Shown here piece by piece: positions 1 to 9,642 of a DNA stretch of 62,665 nt. The position numbers and the translations under genes were made by a program. This stretch comes from an uncultured Dorea sp. (GTDB lineage: Bacteria; Bacillota; Clostridia; Lachnospirales; Lachnospiraceae): NCBI GenBank assembly GCA_910584265.1, contig CAJTZE010000016.1:1-62665 (forward strand), in the 5' to 3' direction. The notes below the pieces were generated by a model. The model made no database searches, was not told where the DNA came from, and worked only from the letters and a program-made list of their open reading frames with translations. Each line of letters begins with the position of its first letter. Position 1 is the stretch's first letter.

Positions 1-1
1 G

Positions 2-1471
2 GCGAGGAGCAGGCAGAGCAAAACGCACGCAGCGCAGGTGGAGCATATTATGAATCGGGAGGGGAATATGGAGATTGTAAAGGACCGGGAGATATTTTCC
101 AATCCATATATTATACAGATGGACAAGTTCGCGGACTCGTTGAAGCATCTGTCGGAGACTTTTTTGTACCTGGAGGATTATAAAGGGACATTTACGAAGG
201 ATGAGATCGAGGAGATGTTTCTAAGGGTGTCGGAGCGGGTCTGCGCGAATTGTGAGAAGAGAAACTGGTGTCTGGGGGAAAACCGGATCCATACCTGCCA
301 GATGGTATACGAGATCCTCTGCACGGTGGAGGAGTATGGGGCAGAGCTGAATACGGAGATGAAGCGGAAGCTCCAGAAGAAGTGTGATATGGCTCCCCGG
401 TTTTTAAGGGAGACGCTGGAGGTGTTCGGCGACGCCAAGCAGAAGCTTTTGTGGAATAACAGGATCGTACAGAACCGGGAGGGCTGCGCATTATCCCTGA
501 TTTCCTTTGCGGATATGATCCAGAGGGCTGCAAGACAGCTGGGCGCAGGGATTTTTTCGGATGAACGGCTGGACAAAAAAATCCGCAGCCAGCTGAAACG
601 GGTGGGAATCCGGGTGATCAGTACGGTCTTTTATATGTCTGAAAAGGGGAAATATGAGATCCATCTGACCCTGAAGGCACAGAAGGGGCAGTGTGTGGCC
701 ACAAAAGAGGTGGCAAAGATCCTGAGCACATGCACTGGGCGTTCCATGTATCCGGAGACCGGGGAGCAGGCAATTATCTGGGAGGAGTACAGCACTATTA
801 TTATAAGGGAAGGCGCCAGATACCATACGCTGCAGGGCGTTGCAAAGATTGGAAAGGGATGTGAACAGATTTCCGGAGATACGTTTCTGATGACGGCGCT
901 TCCCGGCGGAAAGGAGGGGGTTGTCCTGTCGGATGGCATGGGCTCCGGGGAAGAGGCATTCCGGGAAAGTGCCATGGTGGTGGAAATGATGGAGGAGCTT
1001 TTGACGGCAGGCTTTCCCATAAAAATGGCAGTACAGATGCTGAATACGGCATTGGTCATGGGGCGGGAAGAGGTATATTTTTCAACAGTGGATATGTGTG
1101 TCTTTGATTTGTATGAGGGCAGCTGTGAGCTGCTGAAAGCAGGAGCCTCCACCACATTTATCCGGTATGAAGACCGGATTGAGAAGATTACTTCGGCAAC
1201 CCTTCCAATCGGCGTTATTCAGAATATTGAAATAGACTGTGTATATAGGAAGCTGCACGACGGAGATTTTGTGATCATGGTAACGGACGGGGTAATGGAT
1301 GCCCTGCCGGTGGGGGAGCAGGAATCCCTGCTGGGAACCTTTATCAGGGGAACGGGAAGCCAGAATCCCAAAGAGATGGCACACTATATTTTAGAGCAGG
1401 TACTGGAGTGGACGGGAGAGGCGCCGATGGATGATATGACAGTGATCGTGATAGGAGCATGGGAATTATAA
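2..1471 (+). CDS. spoIIE: Stage II sporulation protein E, C-terminal part (partial)
   Basis: The reading frame is open to the left edge, so this is the 3' part of a larger gene; a GTG at 38 is only an internal codon. SpoIIE is the PP2C-type serine phosphatase that dephosphorylates the anti-sigma antagonist SpoIIAA and so releases sigma-F in the forespore. The visible part has a linker and regulatory region with four cysteines near the start (CANCEKRNWC). The phosphatase domain follows, with the metal-binding DGMGSG motif (about 938-955) and the terminal DDMTVIVIGAW. The membrane-spanning N-terminus lies outside the window. The next genes, tilS-hpt-ftsH, are its usual neighbours in clostridia. 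The assignment is secure. Confidence 0.93.
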   Translation, partial: ARSRQSKTHAAQVEHIMNREGNMEIVKDREIFSNPYIIQMDKFADSLKHLSETFLYLEDYKGTFTKDEIEEMFLRVSERVCANCEKRNWCLGENRIHTCQMVYEILCTVEEYGAELNTEMKRKLQKKCDMAPRFLRETLEVFGDAKQKLLWNNRIVQNREGCALSLISFADMIQRAARQLGAGIFSDERLDKKIRSQLKRVGIRVISTVFYMSEKGKYEIHLTLKAQKGQCVATKEVAKILSTCTGRSMYPETGEQAIIWEEYSTIIIREGARYHTLQGVAKIGKGCEQISGDTFLMTALPGGKEGVVLSDGMGSGEEAFRESAMVVEMMEELLTAGFPIKMAVQMLNTALVMGREEVYFSTVDMCVFDLYEGSCELLKAGASTTFIRYEDRIEKITSATLPIGVIQNIEIDCVYRKLHDGDFVIMVTDGVMDALPVGEQESLLGTFIRGTGSQNPKEMAHYILEQVLEWTGEAPMDDMTVIVIGAWEL

Positions 1472-1621
1472 AAAGTAAGGGGTTGCATTTTCTAAAAATA
1501 GTATGTAAAATAATTTCAGCTATGCATGAATGCTGTAAAGCATTGTCTAGTAAATACATTTGAACGCTGGGGGTGCGCGGAGCAGACGCCTGCTTGTCTG
1601 TGGGAAGATTTGGGAAATGAT

Positions 1622-3025
1622 ATGTATGAGAAGATAAGGGCATATGTACAAAAGCACCATATGATCCAGAAAACGGATATGGTGATTACCGGCGTATCGG
1701 GCGGGCCGGATTCTATATGCCTGCTTTGTATTTTGAAGAAGCTTCAGGCTGAGCTTGGCTTTGGGCTGGCGGCGGTCCATGTGAACCACTGTCTCCGGGA
1801 AAGCGGAGCAGATGAAGATGAACGGTTTGTCAGGGAGTTTTGTCTGGGGAAGGGAGTTCCCTTAAAGACGGTGAAGACGGATGTGGGCCGTTATGCCAGA
1901 GAGCATGGTATGTCTTCGGAAGAGGCCGGCCGGGAAGTGAGAAGGAAAGCCTATCATGAGGCGGCGCAGGAGTACTCAGGTACGAAGATTGCCCTTGCCC
2001 ATCATATGGATGATAATGCGGAGACCATGCTGTTTCATATGGCAAGAGGAACCGGGCTGGGGGGGATGATAGGGATACGCCCTGCCGCAGGCAGATATAT
2101 CCGGCCTCTTATGACAGTACGGAAGGGTGAGATTGAGGAATATCTAAAGGCAGAGGGAATTTCAAGCCGTGTGGATGCTACGAACCGGGAGGATATTTAT
2201 GCCAGAAACCGTATACGGAATCATGTCCTGCCGTATTTGGAAGAGGAGATTAACCGGAAAACGGTTGAACACATGCAGGAGCTGTCAGAGCAGATGGAGG
2301 CGCTTCAAGGGTATATCAGCCGTCAGACCGGGAAATTATGGGAAAGCTGTGTGAGTATTCAGGAGGGGACATATCTGCTTCATATCAGAGAGTTTGAGGA
2401 GGCAGACGAAGCTCTGAAGCCTTATCTGATCCACAGGCTTCTTGCAGAGGCGGCAGGCCGGGCAAAGGATATAGAAGCGGTTCATATCCGGGTAGCTGCA
2501 GAGCTTGTACGCAGGCAGACAGGAAAGAAGATTATGCTTCCTTACGGGCTGGAGGCAGAGCGCAGATATGGAGATATCCGTATCAGAAAAGGCCGGAAGG
2601 CTCCGGAGCCGGAGAGGAGCCGTGCAGAGGCAGTCAGGCTCTGTGGGCCGGAAGAACCGGATATGGTAAGGGAAATAGAGGGGTGTGTGCGAATCCGGAT
2701 ATTTGGCCGTGAGGGAATGCCGGATACATTTGGAGAACGCCCCTACACGAAATGGTTTGACTATGATATAATACAGGATGATATTGTTTTGCGGACCCGC
2801 AGGCCGGGGGATTATCTGGTAATTGACCGTCTTGGACATACGCAGAAGCTGAAGTCGTATTTCATTAATGAGAAGATACCGGGAGAGCAGCGGGGAAAGA
2901 TACCGCTGGTTGCAGAAGGGTCACAGATTTTGTGGGCCGCGGGCTGGAGGCAGAGCCGGAAATATCAGGTTACCAGAGAAACAAAAAGGATTCTGGAGAT
3001 TAGTTTTATAAATTACGGAGGATAA
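1622..3025 (+). CDS. tilS: tRNA(Ile)-lysidine synthetase
   Basis: TilS attaches lysine to C34 of the CAU anticodon of tRNA-Ile2, changing decoding from Met to Ile; it acts in the cytoplasm and is usually essential. The PP-loop ATP-binding motif SGGPDS lies about residues 27-32. The HHMDDNAETML helix follows, then a C-terminal TilS domain ending in RRPGDYLVI and KLKSYFINEKIP. The frame is open upstream to 1526, but ATG 1622 gives the normal N-terminus (MYEKIRAYV) just before the PP-loop. The ribosome site there is weak (GGGAAATGA), so the start is not certain. hpt begins 4 bases after the stop, which indicates one operon. Confidence 0.93.
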   Translation: MYEKIRAYVQKHHMIQKTDMVITGVSGGPDSICLLCILKKLQAELGFGLAAVHVNHCLRESGADEDERFVREFCLGKGVPLKTVKTDVGRYAREHGMSSEEAGREVRRKAYHEAAQEYSGTKIALAHHMDDNAETMLFHMARGTGLGGMIGIRPAAGRYIRPLMTVRKGEIEEYLKAEGISSRVDATNREDIYARNRIRNHVLPYLEEEINRKTVEHMQELSEQMEALQGYISRQTGKLWESCVSIQEGTYLLHIREFEEADEALKPYLIHRLLAEAAGRAKDIEAVHIRVAAELVRRQTGKKIMLPYGLEAERRYGDIRIRKGRKAPEPERSRAEAVRLCGPEEPDMVREIEGCVRIRIFGREGMPDTFGERPYTKWFDYDIIQDDIVLRTRRPGDYLVIDRLGHTQKLKSYFINEKIPGEQRGKIPLVAEGSQILWAAGWRQSRKYQVTRETKRILEISFINYGG

Positions 3026-3029
3026 AGTA

Positions 3030-3557
3030 ATGACAGAGACGATTCGGCAGTTGGTATCAGAAGAGGATGTGGATAAGAGGATCTGCGAGCTGGGGGAACG
3101 TATCAGCAGGGACTATGAAGGGAAGCAGGTGCATTTGATCTGTGTGCTGAAGGGCGGAGTGTTCTTTATGTGCGAGCTTGCCAAGAGGATTACGGTTCCG
3201 GTGAGTATGGATTTTATGAGTGTTTCCAGCTATGGGGCTGATACGAAGTCAAGCGGCGTAGTTAAGATTGTTAAGGATCTGGATGAGCCGCTGGAGGGTA
3301 AGGAGGTTCTGATCGTGGAGGATATTATTGATTCTGGAAGAACGCTCTATTATCTGATTGACATGCTTCAGAAGAGAAATCCTGAAAGTATCCGTCTCTG
3401 TACGCTGTTAGATAAGCCGGAGAGACGAGTGAAGGAAGTGAAAGTGGACTACGTTGGATTCAATATTCCGGATGAATTTGTAGTAGGCTATGGGCTTGAT
3501 TATGCACAAAAATATAGAAACCTTCCATATATTGGCGTTGTGGAAGGGGTAGAGTAG
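3030..3557 (+). CDS. hpt: Hypoxanthine phosphoribosyltransferase
   Basis: Salvages hypoxanthine and guanine with PRPP to IMP and GMP in the cytoplasm. The protein has 175 residues, the usual length. The PRPP-binding loop VLIVEDIIDSGRTL is at about residues 91-104, and the base-binding region KVDYVGFNIPDEFVVGYGLDY is near the C-terminus. It lies between tilS (4-base gap) and ftsH (15-base gap), an order conserved in many Firmicutes. The start is supported by GGAGGAT just upstream. Confidence 0.96.
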   Translation: MTETIRQLVSEEDVDKRICELGERISRDYEGKQVHLICVLKGGVFFMCELAKRITVPVSMDFMSVSSYGADTKSSGVVKIVKDLDEPLEGKEVLIVEDIIDSGRTLYYLIDMLQKRNPESIRLCTLLDKPERRVKEVKVDYVGFNIPDEFVVGYGLDYAQKYRNLPYIGVVEGVE

Positions 3558-3572
3558 GAGGAGTATACAGGT

Positions 3573-5432
3573 TTGGATAATAGAAGAAAGGGACCAGGAG
3601 GTGTAACTTTTCTGCTGCTTATCGTAATTTTATTCGGTGCTCTCTGGTTTACCAATCAGATTGAGCAGCAGGGGAGACAGCTGACTTACAAGGAATTTTA
3701 CAGTATCATTGAAGAAGGACAGGCTGAGGATATCGTAGTGGTACAGAACCGGGATATTCCTACAGGACGTGTTGAACTTACCCTTAAGAATGAGGAGTCA
3801 GGAGAAGAGTGGACGCTCTATGTATCAGATGTCAACGATATTTGTAAATATTTAGAAGAACAGAAGGCGGAGTTCCGGATGAATGACGTGCCGGAAGAAA
3901 ACTGGCTGATGACAACCGTTTTTCCGGTGATGGTCATGCTGGGAGGTATTCTGCTCTTATTCTATCTGATGAACAGGCAGAATGGCGCTAACAGCAAAGC
4001 CATGAATTTTGGCAGGAACCGTGCGAAGCTTCATACAGGTAATAAGAAGGTGACGTTTGCAGATGTGGCTGGTCTTCAGGAGGAGAAGGAAGAGCTGGAG
4101 GAGATTGTGGATTTCCTAAAGGCTCCGAAGAAATATATTCAGGTCGGTGCAAGGATTCCCAAGGGTGTTTTGCTTGTAGGACCTCCCGGAACCGGTAAGA
4201 CGCTTCTTGCAAAGGCGGTTGCAGGAGAGGCCGGGGTGCCGTTTTTTACTATTTCCGGTTCGGATTTTGTGGAGATGTTTGTCGGTGTAGGTGCATCCCG
4301 GGTCAGGGATCTGTTTGAGGATGCTAAGAAGAATGCGCCGTGTATTATATTTATTGATGAGATTGATGCGGTGGCGAGACGCCGCGGTACCGGCATGGGC
4401 GGCGGACACGATGAGAGAGAGCAGACGCTGAATCAGCTTCTTGTTGAGATGGACGGATTCGGCGTCAATGAGGGAATCATTGTAATGTCGGCTACAAACC
4501 GGGTAGACATTCTGGATCCTGCAATCTTGAGGCCGGGGCGCTTTGACAGAAAGGTGTCAGTTGGCCGTCCGGATGTTCAGGGCAGAGAGGATATTTTAAA
4601 GGTTCATGCCAAGGGCAAGCCTCTTGGCGACGATGTGGATTTGAAGCAGATTGCCCAGACAACAGCAGGATTTACAGGTGCAGACCTTGAGAATCTGCTG
4701 AATGAAGCTGCGATTCTTGCGGCGAAGGAAGGACGGGTATATCTGCGCCAGTCGGATATCCGTCATGCTTTTGTAAAGGTAGGGATCGGAGCTGAGAAGA
4801 AGAGCCGGGTAATTTCCGATAAAGAGAAGAGGATAACGGCATACCATGAGGCAGGCCATGCGATTTTGTTCCATATACTGCCGGATGTGGGGCCGGTATA
4901 CAGCGTGTCCATCATACCTACCGGCATGGGCGCCGCAGGCTATACCATGCCTCTGCCTGAGAGGGACGAGATGTTTAATACCAGAGGCAAGATGCTGCAG
5001 GATATCACGGTTGCTCTTGGAGGGCGCATTGCCGAGGAAGAGGTATTCGGCGATATTACGACCGGGGCATCCCAGGATATCAAACAGGCAACCGGAATTG
5101 CAAGGTCTATGGTTACAAAGTTTGGTATGTCTGAGAAGCTGGGATTGATTAATTACGATAATGACAGTGATGAGGTGTTCATCGGCCGGGATCTTGTCCA
5201 TACCCAGAGAGGCTACGGAGAAGACGTGGCAGGCACCATTGATCAGGAAATCAAACGAATTATCGATGAGTGTTACCAGCGGGCAAGGAATATCATCCGC
5301 AAGTATCATGAGGTGCTGGGAAGCTGTGCGCAGCTGCTGCTGGAAAAAGAAAAGATTACAAGAGAAGAATTTGAGGCGCTGTTTGACGGTTTGGAAGTGT
5401 CGGAAGTCTCGGATGAGCTGGGGGTTATATGA
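3573..5432 (+). CDS. ftsH: ATP-dependent zinc metalloprotease FtsH
   Basis: Membrane-anchored hexameric AAA+ protease that degrades misfolded membrane proteins and short-lived regulators. It begins with TTG, set by AGGAGGAG at 3556-3563. There are two N-terminal membrane segments (about residues 12-28 and 111-131) around a short extracytoplasmic domain. These are followed by Walker A GPPGTGKT, Walker B IIFIDEID, the SRH (ATNRVDILDPAILRPGRFDR) and the zinc site HEAGH. Length (619 aa) is normal, though the acidic C-terminal tail is short. Its stop overlaps the ATG of the next gene (ATGA), so the GH13 gene is translationally coupled to it. Confidence 0.97.
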   Translation: MDNRRKGPGGVTFLLLIVILFGALWFTNQIEQQGRQLTYKEFYSIIEEGQAEDIVVVQNRDIPTGRVELTLKNEESGEEWTLYVSDVNDICKYLEEQKAEFRMNDVPEENWLMTTVFPVMVMLGGILLLFYLMNRQNGANSKAMNFGRNRAKLHTGNKKVTFADVAGLQEEKEELEEIVDFLKAPKKYIQVGARIPKGVLLVGPPGTGKTLLAKAVAGEAGVPFFTISGSDFVEMFVGVGASRVRDLFEDAKKNAPCIIFIDEIDAVARRRGTGMGGGHDEREQTLNQLLVEMDGFGVNEGIIVMSATNRVDILDPAILRPGRFDRKVSVGRPDVQGREDILKVHAKGKPLGDDVDLKQIAQTTAGFTGADLENLLNEAAILAAKEGRVYLRQSDIRHAFVKVGIGAEKKSRVISDKEKRITAYHEAGHAILFHILPDVGPVYSVSIIPTGMGAAGYTMPLPERDEMFNTRGKMLQDITVALGGRIAEEEVFGDITTGASQDIKQATGIARSMVTKFGMSEKLGLINYDNDSDEVFIGRDLVHTQRGYGEDVAGTIDQEIKRIIDECYQRARNIIRKYHEVLGSCAQLLLEKEKITREEFEALFDGLEVSEVSDELGVI

Positions 5433-7477
5433 ACAGAGAGGCTTTATTTTGTGATGGAACAGGAAACTATGTGATGCCGTCGGAACCGCAGCCGTCTGAG
5501 ACGGTGAAATTTTTGTTTCGGACGGCTGTAGATGATGTGGATAGTGTGGAATTGTATACGGGCGGAGTATTTTATGAAATGGAGCGTGCGGACACGGTTC
5601 AGGGGTTTGATTATTACCGGATTTACCGAGAGGCCGGCAGTGAGACGATGCGGTACTGTTTCCGTATACGGAAGGGGGAAGAGGTTGTCTTCTATAATCA
5701 GTATGGAGCGTGTGACGGAATAATAGATGACTATTCATTCCGGCTCTGTCCCGGATTCGCAACTCCTGACTGGGCTAAGGGGGCGGTTATGTATCAGATT
5801 TTTACAGACCGCTTCTGCAACGGCGACCCGTCGAATGATGTAGTGGACAATGAGTACTACTATATCAATGAACCGGTGAAGGCAGTAAAGGACTGGAACC
5901 AGCCGCCCGCGGTTATGGATGTACGCAATTTTTACGGCGGAGACCTGCAGGGAGTAAAAGATAAGCTGGATTATCTGCAGGATCTGGGTGTGGAAGTTAT
6001 CTATTTTAATCCGCTGTTTGTATCGCCGTCAAATCACAAATACGATAATCAGGATTACGATTATATCGACCCGCATTTCGGCGTAATTATAAATGATTTG
6101 GAGGAATCGGAGGCGGCGGACAGCCCGGAGGGGTTTCATGCGGCAAGATACCAGAAGCGGGTGACTGATTGGGAGAATTTAGAGGCAAGCAATAAGTTCT
6201 TTGCCGATTTGGTGGAAGAGATTCATAAGAGAGGGATGAAGGTGATTTTGGACGGGGTGTTCAATCACTGTGGTTCCTTTCATAAATGGATGGATAGAGA
6301 GCGTATTTATGAAGGCCGGGAAGGCTTTGAAGCCGGAGCCTATTTGTCGGCGGACAGCCCTTATCGTTCTTATTTTGACTTTAGAGGCTCGGGGGATGAT
6401 GCCTGGCCGGAAAATGGAAATTATGACGGATGGTGGGGACACGATACCCTGCCGAAGCTGAATTATGAGGCGTCGGATTCTCTGGTGGATTATATCCTCA
6501 GGATCGGGAAGAAATGGGTCTCTGCCCCGTATAACGTGGACGGATGGCGCCTGGACGTGGCGGCGGACTTAGGGCATGATAAAGAATACAATCATGAATT
6601 CTGGAAGAAATTTCGAAAAGCAGTGAAGGAGGCGAACCCGGATGCACTGATTCTTGCAGAGCACTACGGGGATCCAAGGGAATGGCTTGAGGGCGATGAG
6701 TGGGATTCCGTTATGAATTATGATGCATTTATGGAGCCGGTCACCTGGCTTCTTACCGGGATGGAAAAGCACAGCGACGAGGAGCGTGCAGACCTTAGGG
6801 GAAATGCATATGCGTTTGCCAATATGATTTCCCATAATATGGCATGCTATATGACGCCGTCCCTGCAGACGGCTATGAATGAGCTGTCCAATCACGATCA
6901 TTCCCGGTTCCTGACCAGAACGAATCATATTGCCGGACGGCTTGGTGCATACAGCTCTGAGGACGCGGAGAGGAATGTGAATCCGGCTGTTATGCGTCAG
7001 GCGGTAGCAATACAGATGACCTGGGTAGGAGCGCCTACGGTGTATTATGGCGACGAAGCGGGCCTCTGCGGTTTTACTGACCCGGATAACCGGAGAACAT
7101 ATCCATGGGGCAGGGAGGATCAGCAGATGATTGCTTTTCATAAGCTTATGATAGGACTTCACAAACAATATCAGGTGTTCCGGACCGGTTCGATCAAGAT
7201 TCTTACGGCGGATGGATGTGCACTGGCATATGGACGGTTTGATATCCAGAATCAGTTTGTGATTGTGATTAATAGCGGCGGAGAAGCGAGGCAGGTACAG
7301 ATACCGGTACGATATGCAGAATTTCCGATGGAAGGTGCAATGAAGCGGTTTGTATATACGTATCAGGAGGGATTTACAACAGAGGCTTTGGTCTGTCCGG
7401 TTGAAGCAGGAAATGCGGTAGTTCATATGGAACCGTACTCGGCGGCGGTTTTTGGAAATATGGATAATGAAGAGTAA
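5429..7477 (+). CDS. Intracellular GH13 alpha-amylase family enzyme (neopullulanase/cyclomaltodextrinase type)
   Basis: Predicted to hydrolyse alpha-1,4 (and possibly alpha-1,6) glucans or maltooligosaccharides in the cytoplasm; there is no signal peptide. An N-terminal beta-sandwich domain (about residues 1-110, CBM34-like) precedes the (beta/alpha)8 barrel, which starts at AVMYQIFTDRFCNGD. Catalytic residues are visible: nucleophile Asp in DGWRLDVA (about 375), acid/base Glu in LILAEHYG (about 410) and Asp in NHDHSR (about 489). The ATG overlaps the ftsH stop by 4 bases. A strong terminator follows directly. GH13 membership is sure; exact substrate is not. Confidence 0.9.
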   Translation: MNREALFCDGTGNYVMPSEPQPSETVKFLFRTAVDDVDSVELYTGGVFYEMERADTVQGFDYYRIYREAGSETMRYCFRIRKGEEVVFYNQYGACDGIIDDYSFRLCPGFATPDWAKGAVMYQIFTDRFCNGDPSNDVVDNEYYYINEPVKAVKDWNQPPAVMDVRNFYGGDLQGVKDKLDYLQDLGVEVIYFNPLFVSPSNHKYDNQDYDYIDPHFGVIINDLEESEAADSPEGFHAARYQKRVTDWENLEASNKFFADLVEEIHKRGMKVILDGVFNHCGSFHKWMDRERIYEGREGFEAGAYLSADSPYRSYFDFRGSGDDAWPENGNYDGWWGHDTLPKLNYEASDSLVDYILRIGKKWVSAPYNVDGWRLDVAADLGHDKEYNHEFWKKFRKAVKEANPDALILAEHYGDPREWLEGDEWDSVMNYDAFMEPVTWLLTGMEKHSDEERADLRGNAYAFANMISHNMACYMTPSLQTAMNELSNHDHSRFLTRTNHIAGRLGAYSSEDAERNVNPAVMRQAVAIQMTWVGAPTVYYGDEAGLCGFTDPDNRRTYPWGREDQQMIAFHKLMIGLHKQYQVFRTGSIKILTADGCALAYGRFDIQNQFVIVINSGGEARQVQIPVRYAEFPMEGAMKRFVYTYQEGFTTEALVCPVEAGNAVVHMEPYSAAVFGNMDNEE

Positions 7478-7516
7478 AAGAGCCCCTGAAAGCGGTAAGC
7501 TTTCGGGGACTCTTTT
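7476..7516. terminator. Bidirectional rho-independent terminator
   Basis: Arms AAAGAGCCCCTGAAAGC and GCTTTCGGGGACTCTTTT form a long stem with loop GGTAA and an A-run/T-run on the two sides. It contains the stop codon of the GH13 gene. It can end that operon on the plus strand and the convergent map gene on the minus strand. Confidence 0.9.
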
Positions 7517-7557
7517 ACATATCCAAGGTTAGAATTCTCTTGAAAAAGCTGGAGGTG

Positions 7558-8367
7558 TTATTTCGAAAGTACCTCTACGCCGGTGTCTGTGATCAGAACC
7601 ATGTATTCAATCTGTGCAGACAGGCCGCCGTCTATGGTATAGACGGTCCAGCCGTTGTCCTCATCAATGAAGAATTCGGGACTGCCCTCGTTGACCATCG
7701 GCTCGATGGTGAACATCATGCCGGGGACGAGAACCATCTCGGAACCTTTGGGAGTTACATAACTTACAAAGGGCTCTTCGTGGAATTCGAGGCCGATGCC
7801 ATGGCCGCCGATCTCTTCCACGACAGAATACCCGCAGGCCTGTGCGTGGGAATTGATGGCGTATGCAATGTCTCCCAGATGACCCCATGGTCTGGCGGCG
7901 CGCAGTCCAAGCTCAACACATTCGGCGGTGACATCAATAATCCGCCTGCTGCGTTCGCTGATGCTGCCGATTGCAAACATGCGTGAGGCATCGGAGAAAT
8001 ATCCATCCAGAATCGTAGAGACATCGACATTAACGATATCTCCTTCCTGAAGAATCTCATGTTCATCAGGTATGCCATGGCAGACAACATCGTTGATGGA
8101 AGTGCATACACTATTGGGAAACCCCTGAAAATTCAGCGGGGCGGGAATACCGCCGTGCTCTGTCGTGTAACTGTACACTAGAGCATCGATTTCCGCAGTG
8201 CTCATACCGGCCTTTATATGTGAGGCTACATGGTCAAGAACTGCTGTATTCAGCGCTGCGCTTCTTTTGATGGCTGCTATTTGTTCTGGTGTCTTAAGCA
8301 GGCGCCGGTCCGGAACGATCTGCCCCTTTGCGGCAAGTTTCCAAAGCTTAATATCCAGTCTGTCCAT
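7558..8367 (-). CDS. map: Methionine aminopeptidase, type I
   Basis: Removes the initiator methionine from nascent proteins; a two-metal cytosolic enzyme. Metal ligands are visible in NVDVSTILDGYFSDASRMF (two Asp), GHGIGLEFHEEP (His) and FTIEPMV (Glu), and the C-terminal Glu is in the QIEYMVLITDTG segment. The frame is open to 8430, but ATG 8367 is preferred because AGGAGA lies 11 bases upstream and the N-terminus MDRLDIKLWKLAAKG fits the family better. About 30 residues precede the catalytic core, longer than the minimal E. coli form. It is monocistronic and convergent with the GH13 gene. Confidence 0.95.
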   Translation of the reverse strand: MDRLDIKLWKLAAKGQIVPDRRLLKTPEQIAAIKRSAALNTAVLDHVASHIKAGMSTAEIDALVYSYTTEHGGIPAPLNFQGFPNSVCTSINDVVCHGIPDEHEILQEGDIVNVDVSTILDGYFSDASRMFAIGSISERSRRIIDVTAECVELGLRAARPWGHLGDIAYAINSHAQACGYSVVEEIGGHGIGLEFHEEPFVSYVTPKGSEMVLVPGMMFTIEPMVNEGSPEFFIDEDNGWTVYTIDGGLSAQIEYMVLITDTGVEVLSK

Positions 8368-8474
8368 GGATGAATCCATCTCCTTTTTGAAATAATATCG
8401 GATTAGGGAAAAACAAATGCCCTCATTCATTTGTTTATGCCCGCTTGTTTATTGTAGCATACTTTTTTTAATTG

Positions 8475-8483
8475 TGCTATAAT
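8475..8483 (+). promoter_or_regulatory. Extended -10 promoter of the phosphofructokinase gene
   Basis: TGCTATAAT is an extended -10 element about 50 bases before the pfkA start. No good -35 box sits 17 bases upstream (TAGCAT), which fits an extended -10 promoter. Confidence 0.6.
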
Positions 8484-8536
8484 GGATTCTAGATTAATGG
8501 AATTATTCATCCATATATGGAAGGAGTGGCACGATC

Positions 8537-9619
8537 ATGTTACGAATTGGAATGCTGACAAGCGGAGGAGACTGTCAAGCGCTGAATGCAACGATGCGAG
8601 GCGTTGTAAAAGGGATCTTTGAAGAGAGGGATGACGTAGAGATATACGGATTTCAGGCAGGCTATAAGGGGCTTATCTATTCAGACTTCAAGATGATGAC
8701 ATCCCGGGATTTCTCCGGGATTCTGACGGTGGGCGGAACGATTCTCGGAACCTCCAGACAGCCGTTTAAGAAGATGCGGGAGCCGGATGAGCATGGACTG
8801 GATAAGGTAGAAGCAATGAAGCACACGTACCACAAGCTGAACCTTGACTGCCTGGTGGTGCTGGGCGGCAATGGCACCCATAAGACGGCGAACATGCTGA
8901 GTGAGGAGGGACTGAATGTAATCACCCTTCCAAAGACGATAGATAATGACCTCTGGGGAACAGATATGACCTTTGGCTTCCAGAGTGCAGTGGATATTGC
9001 TACGGATACGATTGATAAGATTCATACGACAGCGACTTCCCACAGCCGTGTATTCATAGTAGAGATTATGGGCCACAAGGTAGGCTGGGTTGCTCTCCAT
9101 GCAGGAATTGCAGGCGGTGCGGATATTATTCTCATCCCGGAGATTCCATATGATGTGGATGTGCTGGCAGATATGATCAATAAGCGCGCAAGGGAAGGCA
9201 AGCGTTTTACGATTATTGCAGTGGCAGAGGGGGCAATTTCCAAGAAGGATGCGAAGCTGTCTAAGAAAGAGATGAAAAAGAAGCTGGAGAAGGATAAGAA
9301 TATTTATCCGTCAGTCGCATATGAGGTTGCGGCAAGGCTCCAGAAGAAGACATCACAGGAGGTGCGTATTACAGTTCCGGGACATACCCAGCGGGGCGGC
9401 ACACCGTGTCCATATGACAGAGTATTGTCTACACGTCTCGGTGCATTTGCGGCAAGGATGATCCTGGACGGTGAATACGGATATATGGCGGCGATCAAGG
9501 ATGGGGATACCACGAAGGTTCCGCTTTCGGAGGTTGCAGGAAAGCTGAAGTTTGTAGACCCGCATTCTAAGATTGTGCAGGAGGCAAAGCAGGTCGGCAT
9601 CAGCTTTGGCGATAAATAA
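8537..9619 (+). CDS. pfkA: 6-phosphofructokinase (PFK-A family, mixed-substrate type)
   Basis: Phosphorylates fructose-6-phosphate to fructose-1,6-bisphosphate in glycolysis. The 360-residue protein starts MLRIGMLTSGGDCQALNA; its phosphoryl-donor loop is VVLGGNGTHKTA and its active-site loop LPKTIDNDLWGTD. Gly follows the Asn in GGNGT, as in ATP-dependent enzymes, whereas Lys in PKTIDND resembles PPi-dependent enzymes. The usual metal-binding Asp of GGDGS is Asn here. The donor (ATP or PPi) therefore cannot be settled from sequence. AAGGAG lies 10 bases before the ATG. dnaX follows after 23 bases. Confidence 0.93.
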   Translation: MLRIGMLTSGGDCQALNATMRGVVKGIFEERDDVEIYGFQAGYKGLIYSDFKMMTSRDFSGILTVGGTILGTSRQPFKKMREPDEHGLDKVEAMKHTYHKLNLDCLVVLGGNGTHKTANMLSEEGLNVITLPKTIDNDLWGTDMTFGFQSAVDIATDTIDKIHTTATSHSRVFIVEIMGHKVGWVALHAGIAGGADIILIPEIPYDVDVLADMINKRAREGKRFTIIAVAEGAISKKDAKLSKKEMKKKLEKDKNIYPSVAYEVAARLQKKTSQEVRITVPGHTQRGGTPCPYDRVLSTRLGAFAARMILDGEYGYMAAIKDGDTTKVPLSEVAGKLKFVDPHSKIVQEAKQVGISFGDK

Positions 9620-9642
9620 GATAGATTCAGGGAGAGATATGC

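Noticed and set aside
4596..5762. Long minus-strand open frame (388 codons) opposite ftsH and the GH13 gene
   Set aside because: It lies across two highly conserved genes; its translation is low-complexity and has no domain.
7540..7986. Plus-strand open frame of 148 codons opposite the map gene
   Set aside because: It is the complement of conserved MetAP codons and has no RBS or recognisable protein features.
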